Origin: Amblyomma americanum
Taxonomy: Eukaryota > Arthropoda > Arachnida > Ixodida > Ixodidae
Direction: 5' to 3'
Assembly (NCBI RefSeq): GCF_052857255.1
Contig: NC_135497.1
Span: 185,604,084 to 185,668,083, forward strand
Length of the DNA: 64,000 nt
A program made the position numbers and the translations under genes. The notes beneath the pieces were generated by a model. The model worked only from the letters and a program-made list of their open reading frames with translations. It did not search any database and was not told the origin of the DNA. Below, piece by piece: positions 54,169 to 64,000 of the stretch (the stretch's first letter is position 1; each line of letters begins with the position of its first letter).

Positions 54169-54544
54169 CCTCGTGCTACTACGTGCTGCTGAAAACAACA
54201 GGGCTACGTTCGCCGCAATGTTTCACTGGCGTCATCATCGATAAAAATATTAATGTACAAAAACTTACATTCTCCCACAGCTTGATTACGCATCATCAAT
54301 TTGGGATACGGGAATGTCACCCTCACACAGACCCTTTAAGCAATATAAAATCGCTCAGCCCGATTCATCCTAAATAACTGTCAAAGGAGTGCCAGTGTTA
54401 CTAACATGAAAGCATCCCTACAATTCCCACTGTTCTCCACCCGCAGATAAATATATTGCCTCTGTCTTTTTTATAAAATATTTGATCACAACTCACACAT
54501 ACTTACGTTCACTTTGGGTGCAATCGTCACCCTATATTTAATCT
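54169..54544 (+). mobile_element. LINE fragment, inverted copy of 51774-52149
   Basis: This 376-bp segment is the inverted counterpart of the 3' coding part of the minus-strand LINE at 51774-52149. It shares the YKTYILP-type and DYASS/WDTG coding blocks and the phrase GTTCTCCACCCGCAGATAAA. Both copies share the same 5' limit (CCTCGTGCT). That is unlikely for two independent truncations and suggests a local duplication. Confidence 0.8.
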
Positions 54545-54569
54545 ATATATTTAACACCAACTATCCCGA

Positions 54570-54800
54570 CGCCTTCTCCTATTCATGCATCCCAGTATGC
54601 GACTTGCCTTAGAGGTTATGTGATCAATATGCGTTTTTCAAGATAGATTACTGGCAAAATGAACCCCCAGGTATCGATATGACGTCACACCTACTGCTCT
54701 CTGCGCAGTGGCCTGCGAAGCTGATCTGCTTGTGCCGCAGCGTGCTCAAATCCCAGTCATGCATATTGATTTTAGTTCTTTCTTCACTCAACGCGGCGTT
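54570..54800 (-). pseudogene. LINE RT thumb remnant
   Basis: On the minus strand a frame reads SYRYLGVHFASNLS, a stop, then KTHIDHITSKASRILGCMN. This is the RT palm/thumb boundary (YLGV motif) that precedes the YKTYILP block in this kind of LINE. It faces the plus-strand fragment at 54169-54544 head to head, so the locus is rearranged. Stops and a frame change show decay. Confidence 0.65.
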
Positions 54801-55679
54801 TCTTTTGCTAGGTAACGACACAACATCCAAAGATGACAACATTCTTGGTCGGTGTGAGCGAGTGTAAAACCGCTTTCGCACTAATATGGTTTGTTTAGAA
54901 GTGCGCATTTGTCGCGAAGTGTGCTCTCGAGCACGATGCTTAGTACTGCGGCCTACAGAGAGAAGAAATGCTTGTTTGCATTGAATGTCATGCAACGGAA
55001 AAGCACACTTTACAGGGAGATACGTGGTCCGAAGTTTAAACTAGGAGAAATTCGTCTCGATTTGAAAAATAAACCTGGACAAGTTGTCAGGAAGAAGCAG
55101 ATAAATGAGTTAACACTAAAAGAAGATGTGGAGTTGTTTAGGATCCTGTTTTAAAACAATCATTCCGTCTTCGCCGCGGAAGGTGTTGAGCATGATGTAC
55201 TAGATATAAACTAGACACTGACCAAAATAATCTCAAGCAGATTACAGGGACGCCCCTTGACAATTCCGGCAACTGCTCTTCGTCAAGTTCAGTTACCGGC
55301 AAAGAATGGATTACTGTTTTCACGTGCAGAGAGTACTAAAAAAACAGAAAAGTCGCAAAGCAAGTGATCCGGAGCTAGAGGAACATGCAACGTCGTTTGA
55401 TTTGCCGGCAGTCCAGTCGGCCTGAGTGAGGTTCCAATTAAGCCTTAGCTATCCGAGACTTATATCCCCCCCCCACACACACACATCCCTCACCCGAACA
55501 GATGCGACCAGTTGACGACGCCTCCAAACCCATACACTCCCCTATTTACGCCGCAGATACCTTTCATACACCGCCCTACATCCGGACGCACGCCTGGGAT
55601 GTAAAAGTCTCAAACCAACAGCATGTCACTGCTATTAGGAGTGCCCACAGCTCCCAGGCGCACAACCACACATACGCAA
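54801..55679. other. Unassigned DNA
   Basis: No supported gene. C/CA tract at 55468-55487. Confidence 0.45.
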
Positions 55680-55845
55680 CCCAACCCACGTCAACTAGGA
55701 GGCAAGCCGGCCTGACCAGCTCGGACCCGAAGGAACAGCTTTGGCTGATCAAACGGGCGAGAGCAATCGGAGACACCAACTGCGCCCTGGACTGAGGGCA
55801 GCGACCAGAACATTGCCACGAATCCCTGAGGCCAATACAGTTTCT
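55680..55845 (+). mobile_element. Probable LINE 3' end
   Basis: The frame ends LTSSDPKEQLWLIKRARAIG...NCALD at the TGA at 55793-55795. This terminal segment resembles the last residues of the RNase H-bearing LINE at 3594-4155 (DSIEDQRALIKQ...SGALE, stop). A short UTR ends ATACAGTTTCTCATCACC, resembling the AATAAAGTTTCTCA termini of tick LINEs. No RNase H motif remains upstream. Confidence 0.45.
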
Positions 55846-56135
55846 CATCACCATCTCCTCAGAGCCGTCTGCGCAAATTGCGAAGGGTAACGCCGCCATT
55901 AACATGAAAATTGGTAAACGGCTTCATAGAAAAAAGTATAGTGGCGCCCTCTTCTCGCGAGTATTGCAACAATGGGCCAAGCGGTGTCATTTGCGTCTCT
56001 TTTCGATGATTCGCCTAAGCGCTGAGAGAGATACACTTCATAAAAAATACGGAGGGGTTTAACGTAGTTAAACTGAGTAGACGTGCGAAAGCAGGTGTTC
56101 ATTCTTCAATTAGATGGGGTTTAAGCTCCGCCTTA

Positions 56136-56357
56136 GCCGCCGAGGTGGTTAAGGCGCTCAGCTGCTGACCCGAAGGACGCGGGTTCGGTTCCGGCCGCGG
56201 TGGTTGAATTTTGATGGAGGCGAAATTCCAGAGGCCCGTGTGCTGTGCGATGTCAGTGCACGCTAAAGAACCCCAGGTGGTCGAAATTTCCGGAGCCCTT
56301 CACTACGGCGTCTCTCATAGCCTGAGTCGCTTTGGGACGTTAAACTCCCATAAACCA
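56136..56357 (+). repeat. Full-length tRNA-derived SINE with target duplication
   Basis: The head GCCGCCGAGGTGGTTAAGGCG and the B box GGGTTCGGTTCC are followed by the same body as the SINE at 47947 and a TTAAACTCCCATAAACC tail. The 14-bp repeats TAAGCTCCGCCTTA flank it at 56122-56135 and 56358-56371 without mismatch, implying a fairly recent insertion. Confidence 0.92.
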
Positions 56358-56551
56358 TAAGCTCCGCCTTAAGGGTATGACACGATATCTTTAGTGATGA
56401 TACACCAGCGCTGTGACGCAGCTGTTAAGAGATGCGCCACTGCACTGGCAGGTGGCTGCTCCTGTCACAGCCACCCGTAAGGGTTGTGCGACCCATGTTG
56501 CTCTTCCCGAGCAACCCCTAGCGCAGCTGGCGCAACGCTTCTCCCAAACTG

Positions 56552-56610
56552 ACCCGAGCTTACCCGAGTTGCTTCCCGAGCTTGCCCGAGTAACTCGGGT
56601 AAGCTCGGGT
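56552..56610. repeat. Perfect 19-bp palindrome built of CCCGAG repeats
   Basis: ACCCGAGCTTACCCGAGTT (56552-56570) is exactly inverted at 56592-56610, with a 21-nt loop that itself contains two more CCCGAG words. A further CCCGAG lies upstream near 56506. Confidence 0.9.
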
Positions 56611-56611
56611 T

Positions 56612-59605
56612 GCTAGGCAATGGCACAAGATCGTACGTACATACGGTGAACGGTCATCGTGTGAACGGTGACAAGACTCTTGGTCAGTACTGGTGAGTGT
56701 ATGAGTGTTTTCGCACTAAAATGAATCGCACCGCCCGCATTTATGGCTGTGTAAACCGGGGTCTTCATTTACTATTTTATCAGCAGCCACAGTCAACTGC
56801 GAAAGAAGTCTTCACGAAAGGCAATCTATGAATATAGCGTAGCTTCTTGCTAGCGTTTACCTTTAGCGCCTCTTTAATCTGTTTGTGAGGTAATAGAAGA
56901 TAACAAGGCTCATCGAACTGCATTCTGCCGTGACGAGCAAATCCGGACCATACATTCTTCTCTTAGTGATGCAAATTCCTAGATCACGCGAGCCATTGCT
57001 TTTCCCCTCGAACTTCCCCATCTGTCAAGCTACCGCTATGCAGATTGTTACCTTCTGATGCCTATGCGTCTAGCATAGCAGCCTGATCATTCTTAATAAA
57101 TATTGCTTGCGTGCATGCAATTCGGAGGGCGGTTGCATTGCTGTTTCAAGGAACGGTCAGCTCTTTTGCCGCGGCATGTGTGCCTCAGACACGTAAAGCC
57201 CATACTGATCCAGCGGGCTGCCCCGTTCGATCAGTGTATCATAGTAGCGCGACACTATGAAGGAACATAACAAAAGGTAATTGACACACGGCCCTGCTGC
57301 GGCAATTACTATGCTGGGAAATGAGTGGATGGTCAGTTGACGGAGAAAAATAAATTGCGCACTGACGTTGAAATTTGTTGCATTTTTTTTATGGGGTTGG
57401 ACTAAATTCAGTTGAGATACATCTCAGTATGGCGCACTGGCCTCATTTCTCCCTTGTAGCTGGCATTCTTAGTATTCACTTTTTTTTGACATTTCTTGTA
57501 TCTATAAGTCTTATAGCAAAAAAAGCAAATGTGGTAAAACTGCTGCCTAATATGCCCCATCACCCCCCCCCCTTTCCTCTCCAAGAAAAAAAATGACAAA
57601 AAAGAACGCCTGAGGCACCTTACAAAAGTTCTAGGCTGTGGTCTTTCGCAAGATGGGACGATTGCGCGCACTATCATCTAGCAGTACAAAACTGAGCAGT
57701 ACCCCGTCCCGTGCGCCTAAACATTTGCGTAACAAATGTGTGAAACACCTTGAAAAGCCATTTTTAGTTCAGTTTCGACAGGCAGTAAGTTCGCTTTTGC
57801 CGTTTACTTTTTTTCGTGAAAAAAATCTAATATGCGCTTTGTGGCCTCTAGACATAGCCACACCAAGCTAAGCGTCCGCCTTGCTTTCACGTGCGCTGCT
57901 TTTTTACTGATTTACATCAGGGAAAAAATGCGTTGAAGTACGCTCATCGTGCTGGCATTGCCCTCTTGATGCCCATTTGACAGAGTTATCGCGCTCGCGT
58001 ATAAACATCCCCCTGCACCTCTGCTTGTTTTTTTTTTCCAGCAGAAGCGTAAACCTCGGGCGCATTTGTTCGATTGACCAGTCGCTGCCACCCGGCACGC
58101 AGTAGACGCACCCAAGCCCATGCCACGCTTTTATTTTGCGCCTGATTGTGTTTCTGTGTTTGCGGCGCTCTAAAGGTCAGCACCATGCCATTAAGTTCAT
58201 GTTAGTGACTGCAAGTATAAAACAAGTTCCCCCTTCTCGTGTCCCATGCGCACGTGCGATACTCATCATTTTTTCATTTCTTTATCTTTTTTATCAACAT
58301 TATGCCTTTGACTCATTCACCTTGTGCAGGAAAACTAACCACACAATGTTCTGCTTAACGTCCTTCTTGCCCTTCTTTCTATCATTTGCTATGCGCCACG
58401 CCTCGTTTTGTTCATTCCCAATTTCTGTCGGCTACGCAGTTCTCTCACTTTACCTTTCATGCTGCCGCCTGAAAATGACAGAAACTATCATGAGCATAGG
58501 CCTGTTTATATATATTTTTTTTTCACCAGACAAGCATAATGGAGGAGGAGATGTACTGCACTGGAGATGTAGGCGTGGAGGGTAGCGATCACTGCTCTTC
58601 ACAGGGACGGTGAGCTGAGATGAAAAGGAAAAGAAAATTAAGAAAAATGCGGGGGGGGGGGGCGGAGTGTAGAAAGTCGCCTAAATATTCGGCTAACAAT
58701 GGTAAAGCCGACAATTAATTGCAAAATTGAAATATAAAAAAAATTGTCAAGTGTACATGTACTTTACCCTACAGACTGCACAGAGACTAGCTTATAGACC
58801 GGAATTATTAGCTCCGCGAAATTCGAGACCTGCTTTGCTGGCTGGTAGCTCCTGACAGCATCAACTTCTGGAAGCAATACGGCTCACGCTCATAGCTACT
58901 ACTGCAGAGTCACAGAAAGTTTCCCCGACCACAACTGCAACTTTTAACTTCGGAGCATTGATGTTTCCTGGGGGGGGGGGGGGGGGGGGTACTCATTCAA
59001 CTACGTGAACGGCGACGCGTAAATGGACACATTTCGGCCGAAGGGGCATGAATAATGACGAGGTTGTCCATCACTTGCGACAGAGGGTAATTGCTGATGA
59101 TTACAAAGTACCAATCGGGCCAGGAACCGAACGCTGTCAACGAAAATTTGTTTTGTGCATTCTCATTAGCGCTTCCAGTTGTGCGTCCCATTTGCAACAA
59201 CAATCGTCGGTATTCTAGACTGCGCGGTAAATCGATTGCGAGGTGTACAGGTGGCACTTTCTCACAGTAAGGGCGCGGTCGTCCCGTGCTATCTCACAGT
59301 GAAGCAATCAGCGTGCCTCGTTATCGAAAGCCAGTTCCTCCGAAAATGATTACGACCACAGCGGCGCAGTAGCTCATCTTTTACGTCTCATTTTCCTAGA
59401 GAGCGCACGTGCGTTCACGAGTTGCGCTTTATCTTCGTGGTTCGCACTGCGCCTGCAAGGATTCTCATTTTAAGTTCCTGCGGCGCTCTCCGGGGTCATC
59501 GCTGTTTGGCCTTACTTGTTAAGTCTGCTCGCTCGTGGCCAAATTACGCCACACTCATCCCTGTTTTTCGTTCTCGCTTCTTCATTCTCTTTTTTATTTT
59601 CGCAG
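56612..59605. other. Unassigned DNA, possibly intronic
   Basis: No supported gene. G runs lie at 58650-58661 and 58971-58989. A 149-codon plus frame at 58136-58585 is hydrophobic and motif-free. If the exons downstream are real, this may be the preceding intron. Confidence 0.4.
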
Positions 59606-59699
59606 TTCTTTGTCGCTACTGGCAGCACTCGAAATGCTACAGGGCAAGGCCGCGCGGTTGTGTACGAGACACGCAGCAAACGACGGCGCACGTATTGCC
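59606..59699 (+). CDS. Candidate internal exon of a host gene (exon A)
   Basis: A long polypyrimidine tract ending TTTTCGCAG (59597-59605) precedes 94 nt that end at a consensus donor, C|GTAAGTGAG (59700 on). In the first frame it reads FFVATGSTRNATGQGRAVVY and ends RRRTYC plus one base. It holds an N-glycosylation sequon (NAT) and a basic RSKRRR cluster. All three frames are open over this short span, so the frame is chosen because its leftover base (phase 1) matches what the exon at 62032 needs. Composition is GC-rich relative to the flanks. The gene is not identified from this exon alone. Confidence 0.45.
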
Positions 59700-62031
59700 G
59701 TAAGTGAGTGCTCCCTGGGCTCCGCGTGCAGGAAGGGCGGTCGCCCTGCGAGCTGTTGTACACTAATGCCCTCAGCGACAGCAGAGAAGGCCAGCTGGCA
59801 TCGCGCGCATCACGATCGCCGTCTCCGGGGACCCAACGCGTGTTCCGGGCACCCACGTCAGCTGGGTTGGCAGCGGACTCCACGGGCATCCATGAGCGGT
59901 GGCGATCGGGCTGCCCTTGATAGCTTGGGGGGGGGGGGGGAGGTTTCGGCGCTCTAAGCGGCCCCCTCCGCCTGCTCGTCGTCTGGTGGAGTCGTACGTG
60001 ACCTGGGAGTGCCCGCAGCAGCGAACAGCAATCGCGGTCGCGCAGAAGCGCTGCTCTCTTGGTTGTTTCGTCCCGCGTGGTCTCCAGGGTCGCCCGATGG
60101 GCGGTGGCCAGGGCACGGCCAGTGAGAGCCTCCCCCAATGTGAACCTGACCCTGTGTCGCTGATAACACGCCAGTTTGGGAACCCGCCGAGCGGCACTTT
60201 CTGTGTGTGTGCATTTACATTTTTGCCCCACTGTTTCGTTCTTCTACCATCAGCGCCTCACTGCGCTCAAGTACAGGTTTAGACATCAGCTTTCTCGACG
60301 TGTGTGGTGACCGTCAAATTAGCTGATCTTTCGTTGTTCGCTACAAGCCTTGGCGTTTAGTGCGCCTCCACGGGGTCGTTGCGCAAGCTGCGTCTTGTAG
60401 AATCTTCCGACATCCTGTTAGAAATTGCAGCGAATTACTTGTTTATTGTTTCTTCGGACACATTTCGTCCGTTCTTTTTTTTTCTGGTCGCATTGCAATA
60501 TGTCACAGACTCATCTTGTGAGGGACTCCTTTCCTGCAACTTGAGCTCTAGTTCGCTAGGGCAACTCGCAGTCGTTGCCTCACCAAGTCTAAATGTATCA
60601 GTGCACCAATTCAAGCTTCTAAATTCATCTCACTTACTCATCCACCTATACAGTCATTCATTTTGAGTTCAAGCGATGATATACTTCGAATTTAAAAGCC
60701 GGAGGGAGGAGGAGGAGGGGAAGGGTAGCGACCGCATCGATAAATATTCCATGACTCACATTCCCTCCTCCCTGTTTTTTTTCTATAAAATGTTCAATTC
60801 ACACTCCTTCTGCTTTTTGCTCGTTTATATCAAATTTCGTGCTTCACAGGACGAGCGCGATTATTTTCGATATGATAAGAATGATTGCTTCAGTTTTCCA
60901 GTTAACGGTCACTACACATATTAAAGTGAAACATACTGTTCTCCTTGGTGCCAAACCAGAAAAAAAATAATGGTGCTGAGAAAAAGGTCGGTGCACAACT
61001 TCAGCTTTTACATTAATTATGTATGACACCGGTACAACTATAGCATTGTGTTAATGCAGAAATGCCCCTGCTCTGTGGGGTTGTTGCCACTGTTGTTTGT
61101 TTGAAATTTCACAAGAATCATTGCGGACAGTTCCTGAAGAACAAACATGGCGCAGGAGTGACTGTGTGCAGCGGTGTTGCAACTTTTGCATAGCGCCGCA
61201 TGCCGGTCGCCTCATCCATCATTCGGTTTTTGCAATTTCAAATGGTCTGAGAGCCCACATGGCGGCAGCACATTGGCAGCAACTACCGCGATTAATTCTG
61301 ATGGACGTCACTCAAGTTTGAAGCCTCCCGGCTTGAAGACTAGCGACATGTCGTAACGTGTGTATCTTATGCGCGCGCGCACACACACACGCACACGCAC
61401 CTCTCCCGAATTTTTTTAGTTTGTTTTTTACACGACGTGTGGGCGTTAAGGCCTGGAAATCTGAGTAGAAAGTTTTACAAGTAAGCGATTTGAGTAAATG
61501 CGGGACGTTAAGAAGAGTCGCATGCGGTGCACGGGCAGGGACATTTTCTTTTTCGCTCTTTTTATCGTCCCACAATATTTTTTGTCCCACTACACCACAT
61601 GCCTAGGAGTGCACGGGAGCCTCACTCTATCCAGTCACATTCTATTGCTTCGCCAGAGTATGCAATGTTTTTTGATGCAGAAAACTTGTTCACAGACATC
61701 TAATTCAAAGTCTGTATTTTTGTTCCCCGTGACCAAAGTGCGAAAAGACGGGGTTCGATTACCGCGACATATGGTATACAAGGAAGGCCTAAGCCTTCGA
61801 TTCGTTACAAAGAAAAAGCAATTTTGATATTGTAGTAGTTAGGCAAAAGTCGTCGCCGTCTAGGAAACAACAGCTGCCTATAGTGATTAAACTAACAACG
61901 TGCTTTCCTGTTCAAGGTTTTTTTTTTTGTTTTTGCTGAATGCATTGTGCAATCGCTACCTTGAAAGCGTTCGGTTCGTCTCACTTGGAGGCGTGCGAGT
62001 CGCTGACTGTTTGGTGTCTTTGCCCCCGCAG
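59700..62031 (+). other. Presumed intron between the candidate exons
   Basis: It starts GTAAGTGAG and ends CCCCCGCAG. A GC-rich block at 59700-60200 has long frames on both strands (239 codons on minus) without motifs. An alternating GCGCGCGCGCACACACACAC tract lies at 61372-61400. No element was recognised. Confidence 0.4.
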
Positions 62032-62242
62032 TAATTCTCCGACCCGGGGCGCAGCTGGAGGCCCACTCGGTGCTGGTGGCCGCCCAGCCACCCGGGGAAC
62101 TTGTGGCACTCCCCAAGAACACCTATCGCTGCGGCCTCAACGGAAGCTTCGCAGTGCTCTATCCGGTGCGTGACCAGCCGCTGCTGCAGTGGAGGCCCAT
62201 GAGCGGCACCAGGGACGGCCGCAATGGGTCATCTCTACTGAC
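62032..62242 (+). CDS. Candidate internal exon of a host gene (exon B), possible PKD-like domain
   Basis: The 211-nt interval lies between CTTTGCCCCCGCAG and the consensus donor AC|GTAAGTTC. Only one frame is open: the phase that takes one base from the previous exon. It yields 69 full codons and ends in phase 2. The peptide contains VALPKNTYRCGLNGSFAVL (LPKN at residues 26-29, LNGS at 35-38) and LLQWRPMSG (W53), with two NGS sequons. The spacing LPKN...LN...W resembles the first PKD-type beta-sandwich repeat of the KIAA0319/KIAA0319L membrane-protein family. That assignment is from memory of the family pattern and is tentative. An extracellular location is inferred from the sequons. Strong GC bias against AT-rich introns supports coding. 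Confidence 0.6.
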
Positions 62243-62394
62243 GTAAGTTCCGCATTTCTATATAATAGCGTCTCTTACGAGGTCCGAACTTCAATGTTTC
62301 TTTGCACGCAGCACGATGAAGTTCTGTCCCGAGCCTATTCATGTCATAATTAGCTTCAGTGGTTGATAAATGCGAGTTAAGGACTTGAGGAATT

Positions 62395-62480
62395 GGTAAT
62401 GGTTTTGGTGCGGGGTGTCCCGAGGTTGCACGTGGGTTATGAGAGGCGCCGCAGTATAAGGGTTCTAGAAGGGTCGCCAC
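62395..62480 (-). repeat. Eroded SINE tail
   Basis: On the plus strand GGTGTCCCGAGGTTGCACG...TTATGAGAGGCGCCGCAGTATAAGGGTTC parallels the reverse complement of the SINE 3' body (CGTCCC...TATGAGGGACGCCGTAGTGAAGGGCTCC). It is heavily diverged, and the head is missing. Confidence 0.4.
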
Positions 62481-62599
62481 AAGAAAGTTGCGTTGCAAGA
62501 ATCTACAGGCAGGTATTTAGCCTTAAATTATTGCGTGGTAATGAGGATATCCGCCGCCCACGCAGAAAACGTGATAGCTCAGTGGGCTCGCTTGGTGGT

Positions 62600-63730
62600 G
62601 GCAGTAAACTTTAATAAATATTGAGCCATATCTAAATTATTCTTGGGTTGGCTCTTGGTCGCGTGAAGTGGCCGGCAGTCGGTGACGCCCGGCGACTTCC
62701 AAAGCCCAGCCCACCAGCTGCTTTTGGACAGCTGGGTCGGAGCTGGACACCGCGGCCTCCCGTCGCTCGAGGTCAGTGAGTTGCCACTCTGATGGCGGCT
62801 GAAACGCAGAGCATATGTATAGTATGTGATGGAAATCAACTCTTGGGGCTCCGCATAGGGTACACTCTGGAGAGAACAGTCCTGGGTGCATTAGTGCTAA
62901 AAGGGCGGGGGAGAAAAATGTGCGAGATTGTAGCTGGCGCCACGTCACCTGCTCTAATTTAGTGAGTGATTTGTGAGGCGGAAGATAGTGGAGTCGTTTC
63001 TCTCTGTAGTGGAGTGAAATTTCATGGTATATGACCATTCGGTCACGGGCGCTCCCTGGCTCGGCGGCTTGCCCTGCTCGGTTGACGTACGCTCGAGCGG
63101 TGTCATGTGCGGCTTCTTTGCCTGGATGGCCCGCATGCGCGGGGACCCATATGAGTTGAATGGACCTAGTGGGGGGCTGAGAGGAGTTGAGAATTTTATG
63201 GGTGACGGCATGCGTCCGCCGTTTGCAAAGTTTTTGATCGCCGTTTTGAGTCACTAAATACGAGTGTGGCAGTGGTGGAGGAGATCGCAAGGGCAATTGC
63301 AGCTTCTTCGGCTTCTAGCGAGGTGTGCTTAGGACCGATGCAGCTGCTAGAGGTGAAAGACTGTGGCCGATTGCGGAAATGGCAAAGGCCGGCTGAGTGG
63401 TGTATGCCACGGCATCCACGTAGACAGCCTCCGTGTGTTGGTTATAACGTTTGTGTAGTGCCTGGGCTCTTGCTGCGCGTCGAGCTTGGTGGTGGACTGG
63501 GTGCATGTTTTTTGGGAGTGGATGTACTGTTAGAAGCTTCTGGGTGGCCCCGGAGGTGGGGTATGTAGGCCGGAGAGTGTTGGTTGGGTTAAGACCGTGG
63601 TTCTTAATGATGCTGCGGCCGGTAGGGGTGGAGGAGAGACGTTCAAGTTATGCCGTCCGGTGAGCTTCTGTAAGCTCGGCTAGTGTGTTTTGTTTTGCTG
63701 CCTTTGCGCAGATCCCTCCTGCTCCCTTTC
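62600..63730 (-). pseudogene. Decayed LINE: RT end, RNase H and C-terminal domain
   Basis: Minus-strand order: LAELTEAHRTA, stop, LERLSSTPTGRSIIKNHGL (post-RT segment); EAVYVDAVAY (first RNase H Asp); EAEEAAIALAISSTTATLVF then SDS in another frame (second and third acidic residues); IQLIWVPAHAGHPGKEAAHD (RNase H C-terminal block); and CTLCGAPRVDFHHILYIC, a CCHC-like domain typical of these LINEs. The ORF ends at 62637. At least one stop (TAA from a CAA-type codon), one TAG at 63315 and two frame changes within RNase H show that it is dead. The UTR ends CAATATTTATTAAAGTTTAC. It lies in the presumed intron downstream of exon B. Confidence 0.85.
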
Positions 63731-64000
63731 AGACCTCCTGGTGGCATTGGCGGTCAGTCAAGAAATTAGATCTCTCATAGGTGGCAATGTTCCGGACATG
63801 TTCAAAGACCCTGCATAGTGCTAACGCAATGCCTGCTGACATAAAGACAGCGAAAGCCGGAAGACATAGCTCATCTTGCTCTGTCCTTGTCACAGCGCAC
63901 ATTAGCCCCATACACGGCTGCGCATACTGGGACGAGTGATTTTTCGCAACTCAACTGAATAAACGAACCAAATCCAAACTTACGAATCTCTTAATTTTTT
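63731..64000. other. Unassigned DNA
   Basis: A 60-codon minus frame (63729-63911) lies directly 5' of the LINE remnant in LINE orientation but has no LINE motif. No other support. Confidence 0.4.

Noticed and set aside
59512..60231. 239-codon minus-strand ORF with SAANPADVGAR resembling BEL/Pao retroelement text
   Set aside because: A single short resemblance in a GC-rich stretch. No protease, RT or integrase motif nearby, and it overlaps the better-supported plus-strand exon.

Overview
The window looks like intergenic and intronic DNA from a large, repeat-rich arthropod nuclear genome. The best match is a hard tick. The evidence is tRNA-headed SINEs with the conserved body I associate with ixodid ticks, Penelope-like elements with a GIY-YIG domain, RNase H-bearing LINE tails, a Ty3/gypsy-class LTR retrotransposon, long (TA)n and (GGAA)n arrays, and intron-style splice sites. 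There is no bacterial gene organisation, and one 100-N assembly gap is present. The organism call is inference from repeat families, not from a marker gene.

Layout. 0-5 kb: mostly unassigned DNA with one 5'-truncated LINE (3594-4155). 5.0-6.0 kb: a GC-rich block with a TATA box, an initiator and a possible first exon. 6.1-16.1 kb: a nested structure. A complete 7.8-kb gypsy-class element (7307-15143; LTRs 1186 and 1183 bp, gag, pol, 4-bp target duplication) sits between two halves of what looks like an older DNA transposon with 21-bp inverted ends at 6112 and 16122. 16-25.7 kb: sparse, with a (GGAA)n array and a SINE. 25.7-27.9 kb: tRNA-headed repeats, a LINE tail inside a (TA)n array and a foldback piece carrying a Penelope-type endonuclease tail. 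29.7-33.1 kb: a nearly full-length Penelope-like element on the minus strand, facing a truncated copy of itself across a 33-nt spacer, so the two form a long palindrome. 33-47 kb: GC-rich blocks, a 165-bp foldback insertion with a 16-bp target duplication, a 296-bp tandem duplication and a 12-bp-periodic E-box array. 47.9-56.6 kb: SINEs (two with clear target duplications), two related LINE fragments in opposite orientation, a solo-LTR-like block and a strong palindrome. 59.6-62.3 kb: two candidate coding exons of a host gene on the plus strand. 62.6-63.7 kb: a decayed LINE in the downstream intron.

The only likely host-gene content is the phase-compatible exon pair at 59606-59699 and 62032-62242, plus the weaker promoter/first-exon candidate near 5.4 kb. 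Everything else with protein-level support is mobile-element coding sequence. The most informative points are a textbook -1 frameshift signal joining gag and pol in a young element, the Penelope palindrome, the minimal foldback elements sharing a CTAGTTGGT end motif, and the host exons. No computation was possible here, so homology statements rest on motif recognition.
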